Shown piece by piece: positions 38,764-49,000 of a stretch of 64,000 nucleotides of DNA. A program made the translations under genes and the position numbers. The notes under the pieces were generated by a model. That model was not told the DNA's origin and did not search any database. It saw nothing but the letters and a program-made list of their open reading frames with translations. The DNA is taken from the NCBI GenBank assembly GCA_013388845.1, contig JACAEN010000011.1:62001-126000 (forward strand), in the 5' to 3' direction. This stretch comes from Chloroflexota bacterium (GTDB lineage Bacteria > Chloroflexota > Dehalococcoidia > GIF9 > AB-539-J10). Positions within the stretch are counted from its first letter, which is position 1. Each line of letters begins with the position of its first letter.

Positions 38764-39327
38764 TTACTCTGTTTCTCTTAATTTCTCTACTGCCCGGTGG
38801 AGCAAGGATTTTACCGTTCCCTCTTTTTTGCCCAGAATTTCGGCGATTTCGTTAATCTGTTTCTTCTCAAAAAATCTGAGGGCGATGACTTCTTGATATT
38901 TGGCCGGGAGGTGAACGATTCTCTCCTGAATTTCCAGAAAGTCCTCATGTTGCTTTAGTTTCTCCTGCGCCTCTATCAGTTCGCTTTCGGGGTCATAAGG
39001 TGATACGGGTTCAAAACCTTGTTCCTGTAATTCTTCTAGTGATACGGATTTTTTGTATTCGGCTTTTCTAAAGTACTGGTTAATCTCATTGGCGGCGATT
39101 TTATAGAGCCACGAGGAAAAAGAGACATCGCGCCAGCGAAATTGCCAGAGCTTCTTCAACGCCTTAAAGAATGTCTCGGAAGTAATATCCTGGGCGACTT
39201 CCAGATTAGCAGTCCGCCTCAGGGCGTAGCCAAAGATTTTGGGATAATACTGGTCGTAAAGCTTGGCAAAAGCATCGGGGGCTTTTTGCGCTTGTCTGAC
39301 GAGTTCTCTTTCTTCGCTTAAATCCAT
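38764..39327 (-). CDS. ECF-type RNA polymerase sigma factor
   Basis: YDQYYPKIFGYALRRTANLEVAQDITSETFFKALKKLWQFRWR; HLPAKYQEVIALRFFEKKQINEIAEILGKKEGTVKSLLHRAVEKL. Confidence 0.94.
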   Translation of the reverse strand: MDLSEERELVRQAQKAPDAFAKLYDQYYPKIFGYALRRTANLEVAQDITSETFFKALKKLWQFRWRDVSFSSWLYKIAANEINQYFRKAEYKKSVSLEELQEQGFEPVSPYDPESELIEAQEKLKQHEDFLEIQERIVHLPAKYQEVIALRFFEKKQINEIAEILGKKEGTVKSLLHRAVEKLRETE

Positions 39328-39778
39328 ATTAGCCGGTAAAAAATAAACATACCCCGTTAATATAATGCACTAGTAATAATTTAGTTTCCCCCAAAATCTC
39401 AGTTCATACTGTACCACTCTCCTGCACGGTGTCAAGCATTTTTGCGTCCTTTCTAGATTTTCCTCCGACTGGCGAGGAGTCGACGAATTGAGTGACAAGG
39501 GACTGAGCCTCGTACCCCATACCAACCATAATGGCAAGCTATAGCTGAGAAAACAGTTCAGGCGGTTTCTAGAAGAACTGACCTGTTACGCACAATCAGG
39601 TTTTTGTGCCATTCCCAGCGTTGCTTAATTGTGGCAAAGCGGGGCAGGTTGCAAAAGGTCATGATTTTGTATAGGCTTATTAAGCTAAGGAATGGTATTT
39701 TGTTCGTGGTGGAAGACCCTGTAAGTTTTGCTTGCTGGCTATGGAAAATGTAGGGCTACTTTGGTGAAGTAACTGACA

Positions 39779-41083
39779 ATGAAAGAAGGTAATGGAGTTA
39801 AGAAAGCTATCGATGCAGCTAGTTCTGAGTTGAATCTAGCTGATGAGGGCAGCAAGGCTGATAAATATTATCGTGGCTTCATTGCTTTGAGCCGAGTCTC
39901 GGCGGCGATCAGCGGTCTGCATGAGTTGGATGCTATTCTTAAAATTGGCTTGGACAATGTGCTTAACATCATGAATGGAGCCGTGGGGGGGATAATGCTC
40001 CTGGATGAGCCAAGTCAGACGCTGTTTTACCGTGTTTATCATGGTCTATCTGATAAGTATGCTGAAGAGATGCGTCTTAAACTCGGCGAGGGCATCGCCG
40101 GGAAGGTAGCTCAAAGTGGCCGGGCAGTGCTGCTGGAGGACATTTCCTCGGAACCAAGTGCCGCTCGGATTGACCTGATAGGCTCAGAGGGTTTAAGGGC
40201 ATTCATCAGCGTCCCTCTCCGAGCAAAAGACAATGTTCTGGGGGTGATGAATGTCGCTAGCCGCGTGCCCCATCACTTTAGCAAGGAAGACGTGCATATC
40301 TTGCATTCGATTGGGGATCAACTCGGCACAGCTATTGAGCAGGCAATGCTGCAGGAGCGGCTGAGAAAAGCACGGGAGAGATTACGCAAACTTGCCCGAC
40401 AGAATCTTGTAGCCGAGGAGGAGGAACGGAGGAGAATTGCCCGTGAGCTACACGACGAGACCAGTCAATCGCTCTCCGGGATAGCACTTCAACTAGAAGC
40501 GCTGGTGGAAATGGCTGCGAAATCTAGTAATCAAGATGCTCAGTTTATTGACGGACTAAAGAAAGTCCAATCGCTGACAGTACAGGTACATAAGGAAGTA
40601 AGCAGAGTGATTGCCAATCTCCATCCTACCGTATTGGATACGCTAGGGTTAGTCGCTGCTGTTCGCCAGCATGCTAAGAATACTCTTCAGCCCCTGAACA
40701 TTAACGTAACAATAGAGGTCAAGGGGACTGAGAGACGGTTTCCTGCTGATGTAGAAGCTGCTCTTTTCCGTGTTATTCAGGGAAGCATTGGCAATATTGC
40801 CGAGCATTCTAAAGCAAGGAATGCTTCCATAGTGCTGGTATATCAACCTGATGAATTCTCGCTAAGTATTAGTGATGACGGGCAAGGATTTGACGTTTCC
40901 AAGCTCACCGATGTGGAGGCAAGCGGGCGAGGCCGTGGGTTATTCAGTATGAGGGAGAGGATTGGTTCCCTTGGCGGCACCAGCGGTGTTGAGTCCAAGA
41001 TTGGAGCAGGAACTACGGTTTGGGCCAAGATTCCAATGGGTCAAGACATTAGATATGGCGAAAATAAAGGTACTGGTAGCTGA
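39779..41083 (+). CDS. GAF-domain sensor histidine kinase (HisKA_3, NarL-type)
   Basis: GAF region; RRRIARELHDETSQSLSGIALQLEAL; SISDDGQGFD; GRGLFSMRERIGSLGG. Confidence 0.93.
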   Translation: MKEGNGVKKAIDAASSELNLADEGSKADKYYRGFIALSRVSAAISGLHELDAILKIGLDNVLNIMNGAVGGIMLLDEPSQTLFYRVYHGLSDKYAEEMRLKLGEGIAGKVAQSGRAVLLEDISSEPSAARIDLIGSEGLRAFISVPLRAKDNVLGVMNVASRVPHHFSKEDVHILHSIGDQLGTAIEQAMLQERLRKARERLRKLARQNLVAEEEERRRIARELHDETSQSLSGIALQLEALVEMAAKSSNQDAQFIDGLKKVQSLTVQVHKEVSRVIANLHPTVLDTLGLVAAVRQHAKNTLQPLNINVTIEVKGTERRFPADVEAALFRVIQGSIGNIAEHSKARNASIVLVYQPDEFSLSISDDGQGFDVSKLTDVEASGRGRGLFSMRERIGSLGGTSGVESKIGAGTTVWAKIPMGQDIRYGENKGTGS

Positions 41084-41708
41084 CGACCATGCCATCGTAC
41101 GTGACGGTATTTGCGCCTTGCTTGCTCTTACCGGGGACATAGAAGCAGTAGGCGTGGCTGCTAATGGTCGGGAGGCGCTAGAAATGGTTCCCAAGGTCTC
41201 ACCTGACATAGTGCTTATGGACATAGTCATGCCTCTTATGGACGGGCTGGAAGCAACTCGCCGAATACACAAGGAGTTCCCGGGGACAAAGGTGATAGTA
41301 CTGACCCAATATGAAGACAAGGAGTATGTGTTGCCCGTTATTAAAGCTGGTGCTAGCGGTTTTATCAGTAAAGTAGTGGCGTCCTCTGAGCTTACCTCGG
41401 CCATTCGGGCTGTGTATCGTGGAGATTCTTTCTTATCTCCATCCATAGCTAGACTCTTAGTTGAGGACTATCGACAGATAGCCAGAGTGGGAAAAAGCAA
41501 GGACGCCTTCGAAGAATTAACAGACCGAGAGAGAGAAATACTGAAACTGTTAGTAGAAGGGCACTCTACTCAAGAGATAGCTCGGATGCTGGTTATTAGT
41601 CCCAAAACTGTAGAAAGACACAAGACTAACCTGATGGCAAAGCTGGATATCCACAACCGCCTTGACCTGTTCAAATATGCCCTGCGCAAGGGCATTATCA
41701 GCGTCTAA
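41055..41708 (+). CDS. LuxR/NarL family response regulator
   Basis: MAKIKVLVADDHAIVRDG...IVLMDIVMP; HTH LTDREREILKLLVEGHSTQEIARMLVISPKTVERHKTNLMAKL. Confidence 0.94.
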   Translation: MAKIKVLVADDHAIVRDGICALLALTGDIEAVGVAANGREALEMVPKVSPDIVLMDIVMPLMDGLEATRRIHKEFPGTKVIVLTQYEDKEYVLPVIKAGASGFISKVVASSELTSAIRAVYRGDSFLSPSIARLLVEDYRQIARVGKSKDAFEELTDREREILKLLVEGHSTQEIARMLVISPKTVERHKTNLMAKLDIHNRLDLFKYALRKGIISV

Positions 41709-41939
41709 GATTGTTGCCTCGTAGTCCTGACAAGTCGGGGCGGCACTGCTTGTTTCTCACCTCCCCTAATGGGAAGCATTATCCCCATAAATGAGTGGTC
41801 AACTGCACGAAAATGCGGTGATATTTTCCCGATTTTTGGGGTAGATACCTCTATTGCTTTCGTAGGCTGGGCGATACACTTTATGGTAGCAAGCTAAAAG
41901 GTAAGCTCCCAAAAATGTACTTGGTAAGGGGGGTGAAAG

Positions 41940-42767
41940 ATGGAAAGGAACACTAAGATTCTGGTGGTGGACGATGAATCAGATTTTATTGCGGATATGC
42001 AAGCTAGATTACTAGCAAAAGGCTGGCAGGTGCTTACCGCTGGCAACAGATTACAGGCAGAGGAGATAGCGCGTCGCGAAAAACCTGACTTGATTATTTT
42101 AGGCACAATAATGCCACGTGGAGATGCCTTTCGGCTGCACCAATGGTTGAAGCAGAGCCCCAATTTCCGAGAAGTGCCGCTCATTGTAGTTGATGCCCCA
42201 CAGGAGAAACGTCTGATTAAGGGGTGGCGTATGGATGAAGGCTTGAAGCTTGAAGCCGAACAATATTTAGTCAAGCCAGTCGAGTCAGCTTCAATAATAG
42301 CCTGGGCCGAGAAATTCCTGGATAAGACACTGAGAAGAATCAAGGTGCTGGTGGTAGATGACCATGCTGTAGTCAGGGAAGCAATTTGCGCTCTGCTGAG
42401 TCTGCAAAAAGACATGGAAGTGATAGGTGAAGCTGTTGACGGGCAAGATGCTATTGATAAAGTGCAGCGTCTTGCGCCGAATGTAGCAGTGATGGATATA
42501 GTCATGCCGGTGATGAGCGGACTTGAGGCCACGAAACGAATAACCGAGGAGTACCCAGAGACAAAGGTTTTGATTCTAACCCAATATGACGAAGAAGAGA
42601 ACATGTTTGTTGCTAAACAGGTAGGGGCTTATGGCTTTATTGCCAAGAGCGCTGCCAGTTCTGACCTCTTGACTGGCATAAGGACAGTAGGTGAAGGAAG
42701 ATACTTCCCTCGGTCTTTTGCCTACGTGTCTGCCAACTGGCCGGAGGGTCGAGATAAAAAGAAGTGA
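41940..42767 (+). CDS. Tandem receiver-domain protein without HTH output
   Basis: REC1 ILVVDDESDF...LIILGTIMP (phosphoacceptor Asp replaced by Gly); REC2 VLVVDDHAVV...VAVMDIVMP intact. Confidence 0.88.
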   Translation: MERNTKILVVDDESDFIADMQARLLAKGWQVLTAGNRLQAEEIARREKPDLIILGTIMPRGDAFRLHQWLKQSPNFREVPLIVVDAPQEKRLIKGWRMDEGLKLEAEQYLVKPVESASIIAWAEKFLDKTLRRIKVLVVDDHAVVREAICALLSLQKDMEVIGEAVDGQDAIDKVQRLAPNVAVMDIVMPVMSGLEATKRITEEYPETKVLILTQYDEEENMFVAKQVGAYGFIAKSAASSDLLTGIRTVGEGRYFPRSFAYVSANWPEGRDKKK

Positions 42768-42797
42768 CCCCATCTGGAAAGCCTTATTCCCACCTGC

Positions 42798-45488
42798 TTG
42801 TTTATGAAGGAGGATATTAGTTTGCAGCCGATAACCATTACCCTTGATGGTCGTGAGGTAAGTGGCTACCTGGGGATGACCATCCTAGAATTGGCATGCG
42901 AATCTGGCATAGAAATTCCGACACTCTGTCACGATAACAACTTACCTTCGACTGGCGCTTGCCGCGTCTGCCTGGTAGAGAATGAACAAAATGGAGCGCT
43001 GCTGGCATCTTGTGTTACACCGATAGCGTCGGGGATGATAATCAACACGCATTCCCCACGAGTTATAGAGCGCCGCAAAACCATAGTCAAGTTGATGCTT
43101 GCCAGCCACCCTGATTCTTGCCTGGTATGCGATAAAGGCAATCGCTGTCAGCTACGTCAAATTGCCTCAGACCTGGGCATTGGATTGGTGGAGTTGCAAA
43201 GGATTCCCCAGATGGCTAGCATCCAGGAGGTTAATCCTTTCTTGGAACGGGATTTAAGCAAATGTATACTGTGCGCTAAATGCATTCGAGCTTGTCAAGA
43301 ACTGGTCGTTGAAGGTGCTATTGATTACTTTAGAAGAGGATTTACGACTATACCAGCGACGCTGGACAATGTGCCGCTGGAAAATTCTGAGTGCACTTTC
43401 TGCGGAACGTGTGTGGCGCTGTGCCCGACAGGCGCGCTGGCAGAGAAGGAGAAAACATATAGAGGAACAACTCAGACTGTTGTCCAGACGACCTGTCCCT
43501 TTTGTGGCTGTGGCTGTAGCATCCGTCTGGAGGCCAAGGATGGCTGTGTAGTGCGGGTCACGCCGGGCCGGGAAAGTTCCGTGAACAAAGGCACGCTCTG
43601 TGTGAGGGGAAGCTATGGCTGTGATTTTATCCATAGCCCGGACAGGTTGCTCAAGCCCCTGATCAAGGTCAACGGTAACTTTGAGGAATCGTCCTGGGAA
43701 AAAGCTTTGCAACTGGTAGCCACTCAATTCCAGCGAATAAGAGACGAACACGGGAGTGACAGCCTAGCTGTTTTGGGCTCATCCAAGTGCACTAACGAAG
43801 AGAACTATCTTTTGCAGAGATTCGCCAGGGCTGTGCTGGGCACCAACAATATTGATAATGGTGGTCGCTTGTACACCTCTGCCAGCCGTGTCGGTTTGGG
43901 GTCCTCACTTAGCTTCTCTGGCACCACAAATTATCTCAGTGACTTGGAACAAACTGAGCTTATACTAGTTATCGGGGCTGACCCCGATTCTTCAGCCCCG
44001 GCTGTCAGTTATGCTATAAAACGTGCTGTCAAACAGCGCGGTGTCAAACTATTGTTGATAGATCCTCGGCAGACAAAGCTCACTTTGTTTGCCCGCCTTT
44101 GGTTACGCCCTAAAGTCGGCACTGACGTGGCTCTTATAAATGGTCTAGCCAAGGTGATTATTGATGAAGGCTTGCTGGATGAGGAATTCGTCGCTAGAAG
44201 AACAGATAACTTTGGGGCTTTTGGAGAAAGCTTGAAAAAGTATACCCTGAAGTACGTCGAGGAGATTACTGGCGTTTCAGGTCAAGAAATTCGTACCGTC
44301 GCTCAGCTTTATGCCAGGGCAAGCCGGGCGGCAATTGTCTATGGCACAGGAATCACGCAACATATCACAGGAACGGATGGCGTCAAGGGCTTGGCAAACT
44401 TGGCGTTACTGACGGGAAATATTGGGCGTAAGGGAGGTGGCGTCTATGCTCTGCAAAGAGAAAACAACGGACAAGGCGCCTGCGACATGGGAACATTACC
44501 CAAATTCCTCCCCGGATATCGGAGTGTAACGGATGCCGAGGCCAGAAAAAAGTTCGAGGAGCGTTGGGGAGCAAGTTTGCCAGCTGAGGCTGGGCTAACA
44601 GCCCTGGAGATTATGGAGCAGACAAAAAAGGGAAAAATTAAAGGCATGTACATTGTTGGAGAAAATCCCGTCTCGAGCTTTCCCAATTCGAGGCTTATTG
44701 CCGAAATTCTAGCTTCACTTGATTTCTTGGTGGTTCAGGACATGTTCCTTACGGAAACGGCCAAAGTGGCAAATGTAGTTCTGCCAGCGGCAAGCTTCGC
44801 CGAAAAAGACGGTACGTTCACTAATTTTGAGGGCAGGGTGAACAAAGTGCGTAAAGCAATCGAGCCCATTGCTGAAAGCCTGCCAGACTGGGAAATAATC
44901 ATGCGCTTGGCTGATAGGATGAATTACCCATTGCCATTTTCCTCTCTACAGGATGTCATGAGTGAGATTGAGGAGTTAGTTCCTTCATACGAAGCCTATA
45001 CTGATTCGGAAAGACAGGATGAGTTAGCCTATGGAGTGAGAGGGCGCACCTATGGTAGTCAACTCTTAAAGGGATTTGCCCGTTTCTCCCCCGTTGAATA
45101 TACTCCACAAGCGGAGAAGAGAAAATCGGATTACCCCTTTACTCTACTCACCGGGACTATCCTTTACCACTTTGGCACTGGCAACAGGAGTTCCAGGGCT
45201 TGGCGTCTGAGGAAATTTTTCCCCCAGTCTTTTTTAGAAATTTGTGAGTCTGACGCCAGAAAACTTGCCATCGCTGATGGTGAGAAGGTCAAGATAATCT
45301 CACCTGTAGGCGAGGTGACTACCATCGTCAAGATTAGCGATACGCTGCGTGAGGGGATGCTCTTTATGCCAATTTCATTCTCAGAGACTCCGGTTAATGC
45401 GCTATTCGACATTGTCTTAGAGCCCGAGACAAAAGCACCCTCATTGAAAGCCTGCAGCGTGAAAATGGAGAAAATTCCTCCTTCTTGA
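42798..45488 (+). CDS. NuoG/FdhA-like molybdopterin oxidoreductase subunit with N-terminal 2Fe-2S and 4Fe-4S modules
   Basis: CHDNNLPSTGACRVCLVE; CILCAKCIRAC; CTFCGTCVALCP; CPFCGCGCSIRL; molybdopterin domain; active site region NIDNGGRLYTSAS. Confidence 0.92.
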   Translation: MFMKEDISLQPITITLDGREVSGYLGMTILELACESGIEIPTLCHDNNLPSTGACRVCLVENEQNGALLASCVTPIASGMIINTHSPRVIERRKTIVKLMLASHPDSCLVCDKGNRCQLRQIASDLGIGLVELQRIPQMASIQEVNPFLERDLSKCILCAKCIRACQELVVEGAIDYFRRGFTTIPATLDNVPLENSECTFCGTCVALCPTGALAEKEKTYRGTTQTVVQTTCPFCGCGCSIRLEAKDGCVVRVTPGRESSVNKGTLCVRGSYGCDFIHSPDRLLKPLIKVNGNFEESSWEKALQLVATQFQRIRDEHGSDSLAVLGSSKCTNEENYLLQRFARAVLGTNNIDNGGRLYTSASRVGLGSSLSFSGTTNYLSDLEQTELILVIGADPDSSAPAVSYAIKRAVKQRGVKLLLIDPRQTKLTLFARLWLRPKVGTDVALINGLAKVIIDEGLLDEEFVARRTDNFGAFGESLKKYTLKYVEEITGVSGQEIRTVAQLYARASRAAIVYGTGITQHITGTDGVKGLANLALLTGNIGRKGGGVYALQRENNGQGACDMGTLPKFLPGYRSVTDAEARKKFEERWGASLPAEAGLTALEIMEQTKKGKIKGMYIVGENPVSSFPNSRLIAEILASLDFLVVQDMFLTETAKVANVVLPAASFAEKDGTFTNFEGRVNKVRKAIEPIAESLPDWEIIMRLADRMNYPLPFSSLQDVMSEIEELVPSYEAYTDSERQDELAYGVRGRTYGSQLLKGFARFSPVEYTPQAEKRKSDYPFTLLTGTILYHFGTGNRSSRAWRLRKFFPQSFLEICESDARKLAIADGEKVKIISPVGEVTTIVKISDTLREGMLFMPISFSETPVNALFDIVLEPETKAPSLKACSVKMEKIPPS

Positions 45489-45537
45489 GAGGGAAACATT
45501 AAGGCTTGTCTATAGCAGAACGAAGGAGCAAATCAAG

Positions 45538-46026
45538 ATGGGTAAAAAAGAGACGGTCAAAGAGGTTGACCTGACACGGATAAATGCTATTGTTTCCGAA
45601 TATAGTGAGCAGAAGTGGGCGTTGATACCGTTGCTGCAAAAAATCCAAAATGAATTCGGGTATATCCCTCCTCAATCTATACCAATCATAGCCAGGAATT
45701 TGCAACTTTTCCCCAGTCAGGTGCAAGGGGTCATTAGTTTTTATACCCAGCTCTATACTCAGCCGCGAGGCAGAAAAGTTGTGAGGGTTTGTCGGGGAAC
45801 AGCTTGCCATGTGCGGGGAGGGAAGACGATACTGAAATTGGTTAAGCAGCACCTGGGTATAGAGGAGGGCGAGACCACCCCTGATTTGGAATATACTTTG
45901 GAAACTGTAGCCTGCATTGGCGTTTGTGCTCTGGCCCCTAATATAGTCGTGGGTGACCATGTCCATGGTCATATGAACCCTAAGAAGGTGGAGCAACTGT
46001 TTAAGAACCGAAGGAGCAGAGGGTAG
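45538..46026 (+). CDS. nuoE: NuoE-like 2Fe-2S thioredoxin-fold subunit
   Basis: FGYIPPQSIPIIARNLQLFPSQVQGVISFYTQLYTQPRGRKVVRVCRGTACHVRG...CIGVCALAPN. Confidence 0.93.
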   Translation: MGKKETVKEVDLTRINAIVSEYSEQKWALIPLLQKIQNEFGYIPPQSIPIIARNLQLFPSQVQGVISFYTQLYTQPRGRKVVRVCRGTACHVRGGKTILKLVKQHLGIEEGETTPDLEYTLETVACIGVCALAPNIVVGDHVHGHMNPKKVEQLFKNRRSRG

Positions 46027-46027
46027 C

Positions 46028-49000
46028 ATGAAAGACCATCGTACTGTTTTCGTCTGTCAGGAGACGCCATGTCTTTCTATGGGGTCTGATGCTGTCTACG
46101 ATGCACTTAAGGCGGACGTAGCTCGGCAGGGAGTGAAGAACGTTGTGGTGGAGACCAGCGGTTGCCATGGCCATGGCCTTTGTGAGCGAGGTCCCAGCGT
46201 AGTTATTGAACCCGAAGGCATTTTCTACATCGGTGTTCAAGCCGAGGATGCTGGGGAAATTGTCACCTCTCACCTTCGAGATGGCAAACCTGTAGGACGA
46301 CTTCTTTACCACGACCCTGTGAGTGGCAAGGTCATACCTCACTATTCGGAGATAAACTTCTACAAAAAACAGCAGCGCATTATCCTACGCAATTGTGGGC
46401 ATATCAATCCAGAAAAAATTGAGCACTATATTGCTGTTGGAGGTTATCGGGCGTTGAGGAAGGCTCTTTTGATGACTCCTGAACAAATTATCGAGGAGGT
46501 TAAAAAATCTGGTCTGCGTGGGCGAGGTGGTGCTGGTTTTTCCACTGGTCTCAAGTGGGAGTTTTGCCGCAAATCTCCTGGAGATAAGAAATACGTGATT
46601 TGCAATGCGGATGAAGGTGACCCCGGGGCTTTCATGGACCGCTCCATCCTGGAAGCAGACCCTCACGCTGTTATTGAAGGGTTAACTATTGCTGGATATG
46701 CCATAGGTGCCAACGAGGGCTATATCTATGTCCGTGCTGAGTATCCCTTGGCAGTGAAGCGAGTTCACACTGCTGTAGAGCAAGCTCGACAGAAAGGCTT
46801 TCTGGGTAAAGATATCCTTGGCTCGGGCTTTGATTTTGTAGTGCACATCAAAGAAGGTGCTGGAGCTTTTGTCTGTGGTGAGGAAACAGCTTTGATAGCT
46901 TCTATTGAGGGTCGGCGGGGCATGCCGCGTCCTCGCCCCCCATTCCCCGCTCAATCAGGATTAGAAGGTAAGCCTACCAACATCAATAATGTGAAGACAT
47001 TGGCTTCTGTCCCTGTGATCATTGACCGCGGGGCTGATTGGTTTGCCGCTATCGGTACAGAAAAGAGCAAGGGGACAGCCGTCTTTGCCCTCACGGGGAA
47101 GATTGCCAATAGTGGATTGGTAGAGGTGCCTATGGGCACTCCTTTATCCACTATAATCTTTGATATTGGGGGTGGTATTCCCCGGGGCAAGCGCTTTAAG
47201 GCGGTGCAGACTGGTGGTCCTTCCGGTGGCTGTATCCCGGCTCGGTTTCTCGATTCCCCGGTGGAATATGAAACACTGGCTCAATTAGGCTCGATTATGG
47301 GCTCTGGCGGCATGGTGGTGCTGGACGAGACCACCTGTATGGTGGATGTAACCAAGTATTTCTTGAGCTTCACTCAAGCGGAGTCCTGTGGGAAGTGTGT
47401 TCCTTGCCGTCTGGGAACCAGGCAAATGCTCGAAATATTGACCAGAATCACTCAGGGCAAAGGGCGTGAACAGGACATAGATACCCTGCTTACCATAGCC
47501 AAGACGGTTAAGGAATGCTCGCTCTGCGGTCTGGGCCAAACCTGTCCCAACCCCGTGCTCACCACTCTCAATTATTTCAGAGACGAATATGAAACTCACA
47601 TAAAAGAAAAGAAATGCCCGGCTGCCGTCTGCGATGCCCTCATGATATCACCGTGTCAACATACCTGCCCGGTAGGAATCAATATTCCCAAATATGTAGC
47701 TCAAATTGCCGCTGGTGAGTACCTAGAGGCTGTCAACACCATCAGGGAGCGTAATCCCTTCCCGGCTATTTGCGGCCGCATTTGTCATCACCCTTGCGAG
47801 GGAAGATGTCGCCGCGGGGAACTCGATGAGCCTGTAGCCATCAGGGCGCTTAAACGCTTCGCTGCCGATTGGTATTTTGACCATGTTGATGAATTACCTG
47901 AACCGCAACCCTTCCCCCAGACTCACACCCAAAAAGTAGCAGTAGTGGGGGCGGGACCTACCGGGTTGTCCTGCGCTTACTTCTTGGCTCAAATGGGCTA
48001 TCCAGTCACGGTCTTTGAAGCTCTTCCTCTGGGTGGAGGCATGCTCTCGGTAGCCATACCCGACTTTCGCTTGCCGCGGGAAGTTATTGAAAAGGAGATA
48101 GATTATATCGCCAAGAAAGGAGTGGACATAAAGTACAATACACCCATCAACGTAAATTTCACCATAGAAGATATCAAAAGCAGTGGTTTCGTGGCTGTTT
48201 TCATCGCTGCTGGAGCGCAAAGGAGCCAGAGCATTGGCATACCCGGAGAGTTGGAGGACATCGAAGGCTTCTACTATGGTTTGAGATTTCTCAGAGACGT
48301 GAAGGTTGGCAAGCCCGTCAAGATCGGACGCCGGGTAGCTGTTATCGGGGGTGGTAATGTAGCTCTGGACTCCTCTCGCACAGCCCTTCGCCTTGGTGCC
48401 GATGAGGTGAGTATCTTTTACCGTCGGTCGCGGGAAGAGATGCCAGTAACTGAGGTGGAGTATGATGAGACATTGGCTGAAGGCGTCCAGGTTAATTTCC
48501 TCGTCAGCCCCACCCGCATAGTAAGCAACGACTGGAAAGTGACTGGTTTGCAGTGTGTCCGCATGAGGCTAGGCGAGCCTGACGCCAGCGGACGCCGTCG
48601 CCCAATTCCCATTCCTGGCTCCGAGTTCTTTGCTCCCGCGGACACCGTAATTGCTGCTGTGGGACAAGCTCCAGACTTGTCCTTTCTACCTCCGGATAGT
48701 GCTCTGGAGCGTACCCGATGGGAAAGGCTAGCGGTTGATGAAAACAGATTAGCTACTAATGTTCCCGGAGTCTTTGCCGGTGGGGATTTTGTCTCCGGGC
48801 CAGGCATGGTCATAGAAGCTATTGCGGCTGGTCGCAGAGGAGCCATCGCCATAGACAAATATCTCCGACGTGATGCCTCACGAGTCGAGATGTATGACCT
48901 GAAGCCCAGCGTTATTGAGGAAGAAATAAGTAAAGAGGAGGAGGAAACCTGGGAACCACAATTCAGGCCGGAGACACCTCATCTGCCTCTCACGGAAAGG

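Noticed and set aside
40940-41446. 168-aa minus-strand ORF over the kinase/regulator junction
   Set aside because: Antisense shadow of two well-supported overlapping genes
41894-42604. 236-aa minus-strand ORF over the tandem-REC gene
   Set aside because: Antisense shadow; Ser-rich composition typical of opposite-strand reading of REC domains
43969-44000. Palindrome-like tcggggctgaccccgattcttcagccccg
   Set aside because: Lies inside the coding region of the FdhA-like gene and is not followed by a T-tract; probably chance
45499-46029. 176-aa minus-strand ORF opposite nuoE
   Set aside because: Antisense shadow of a clear NuoE protein
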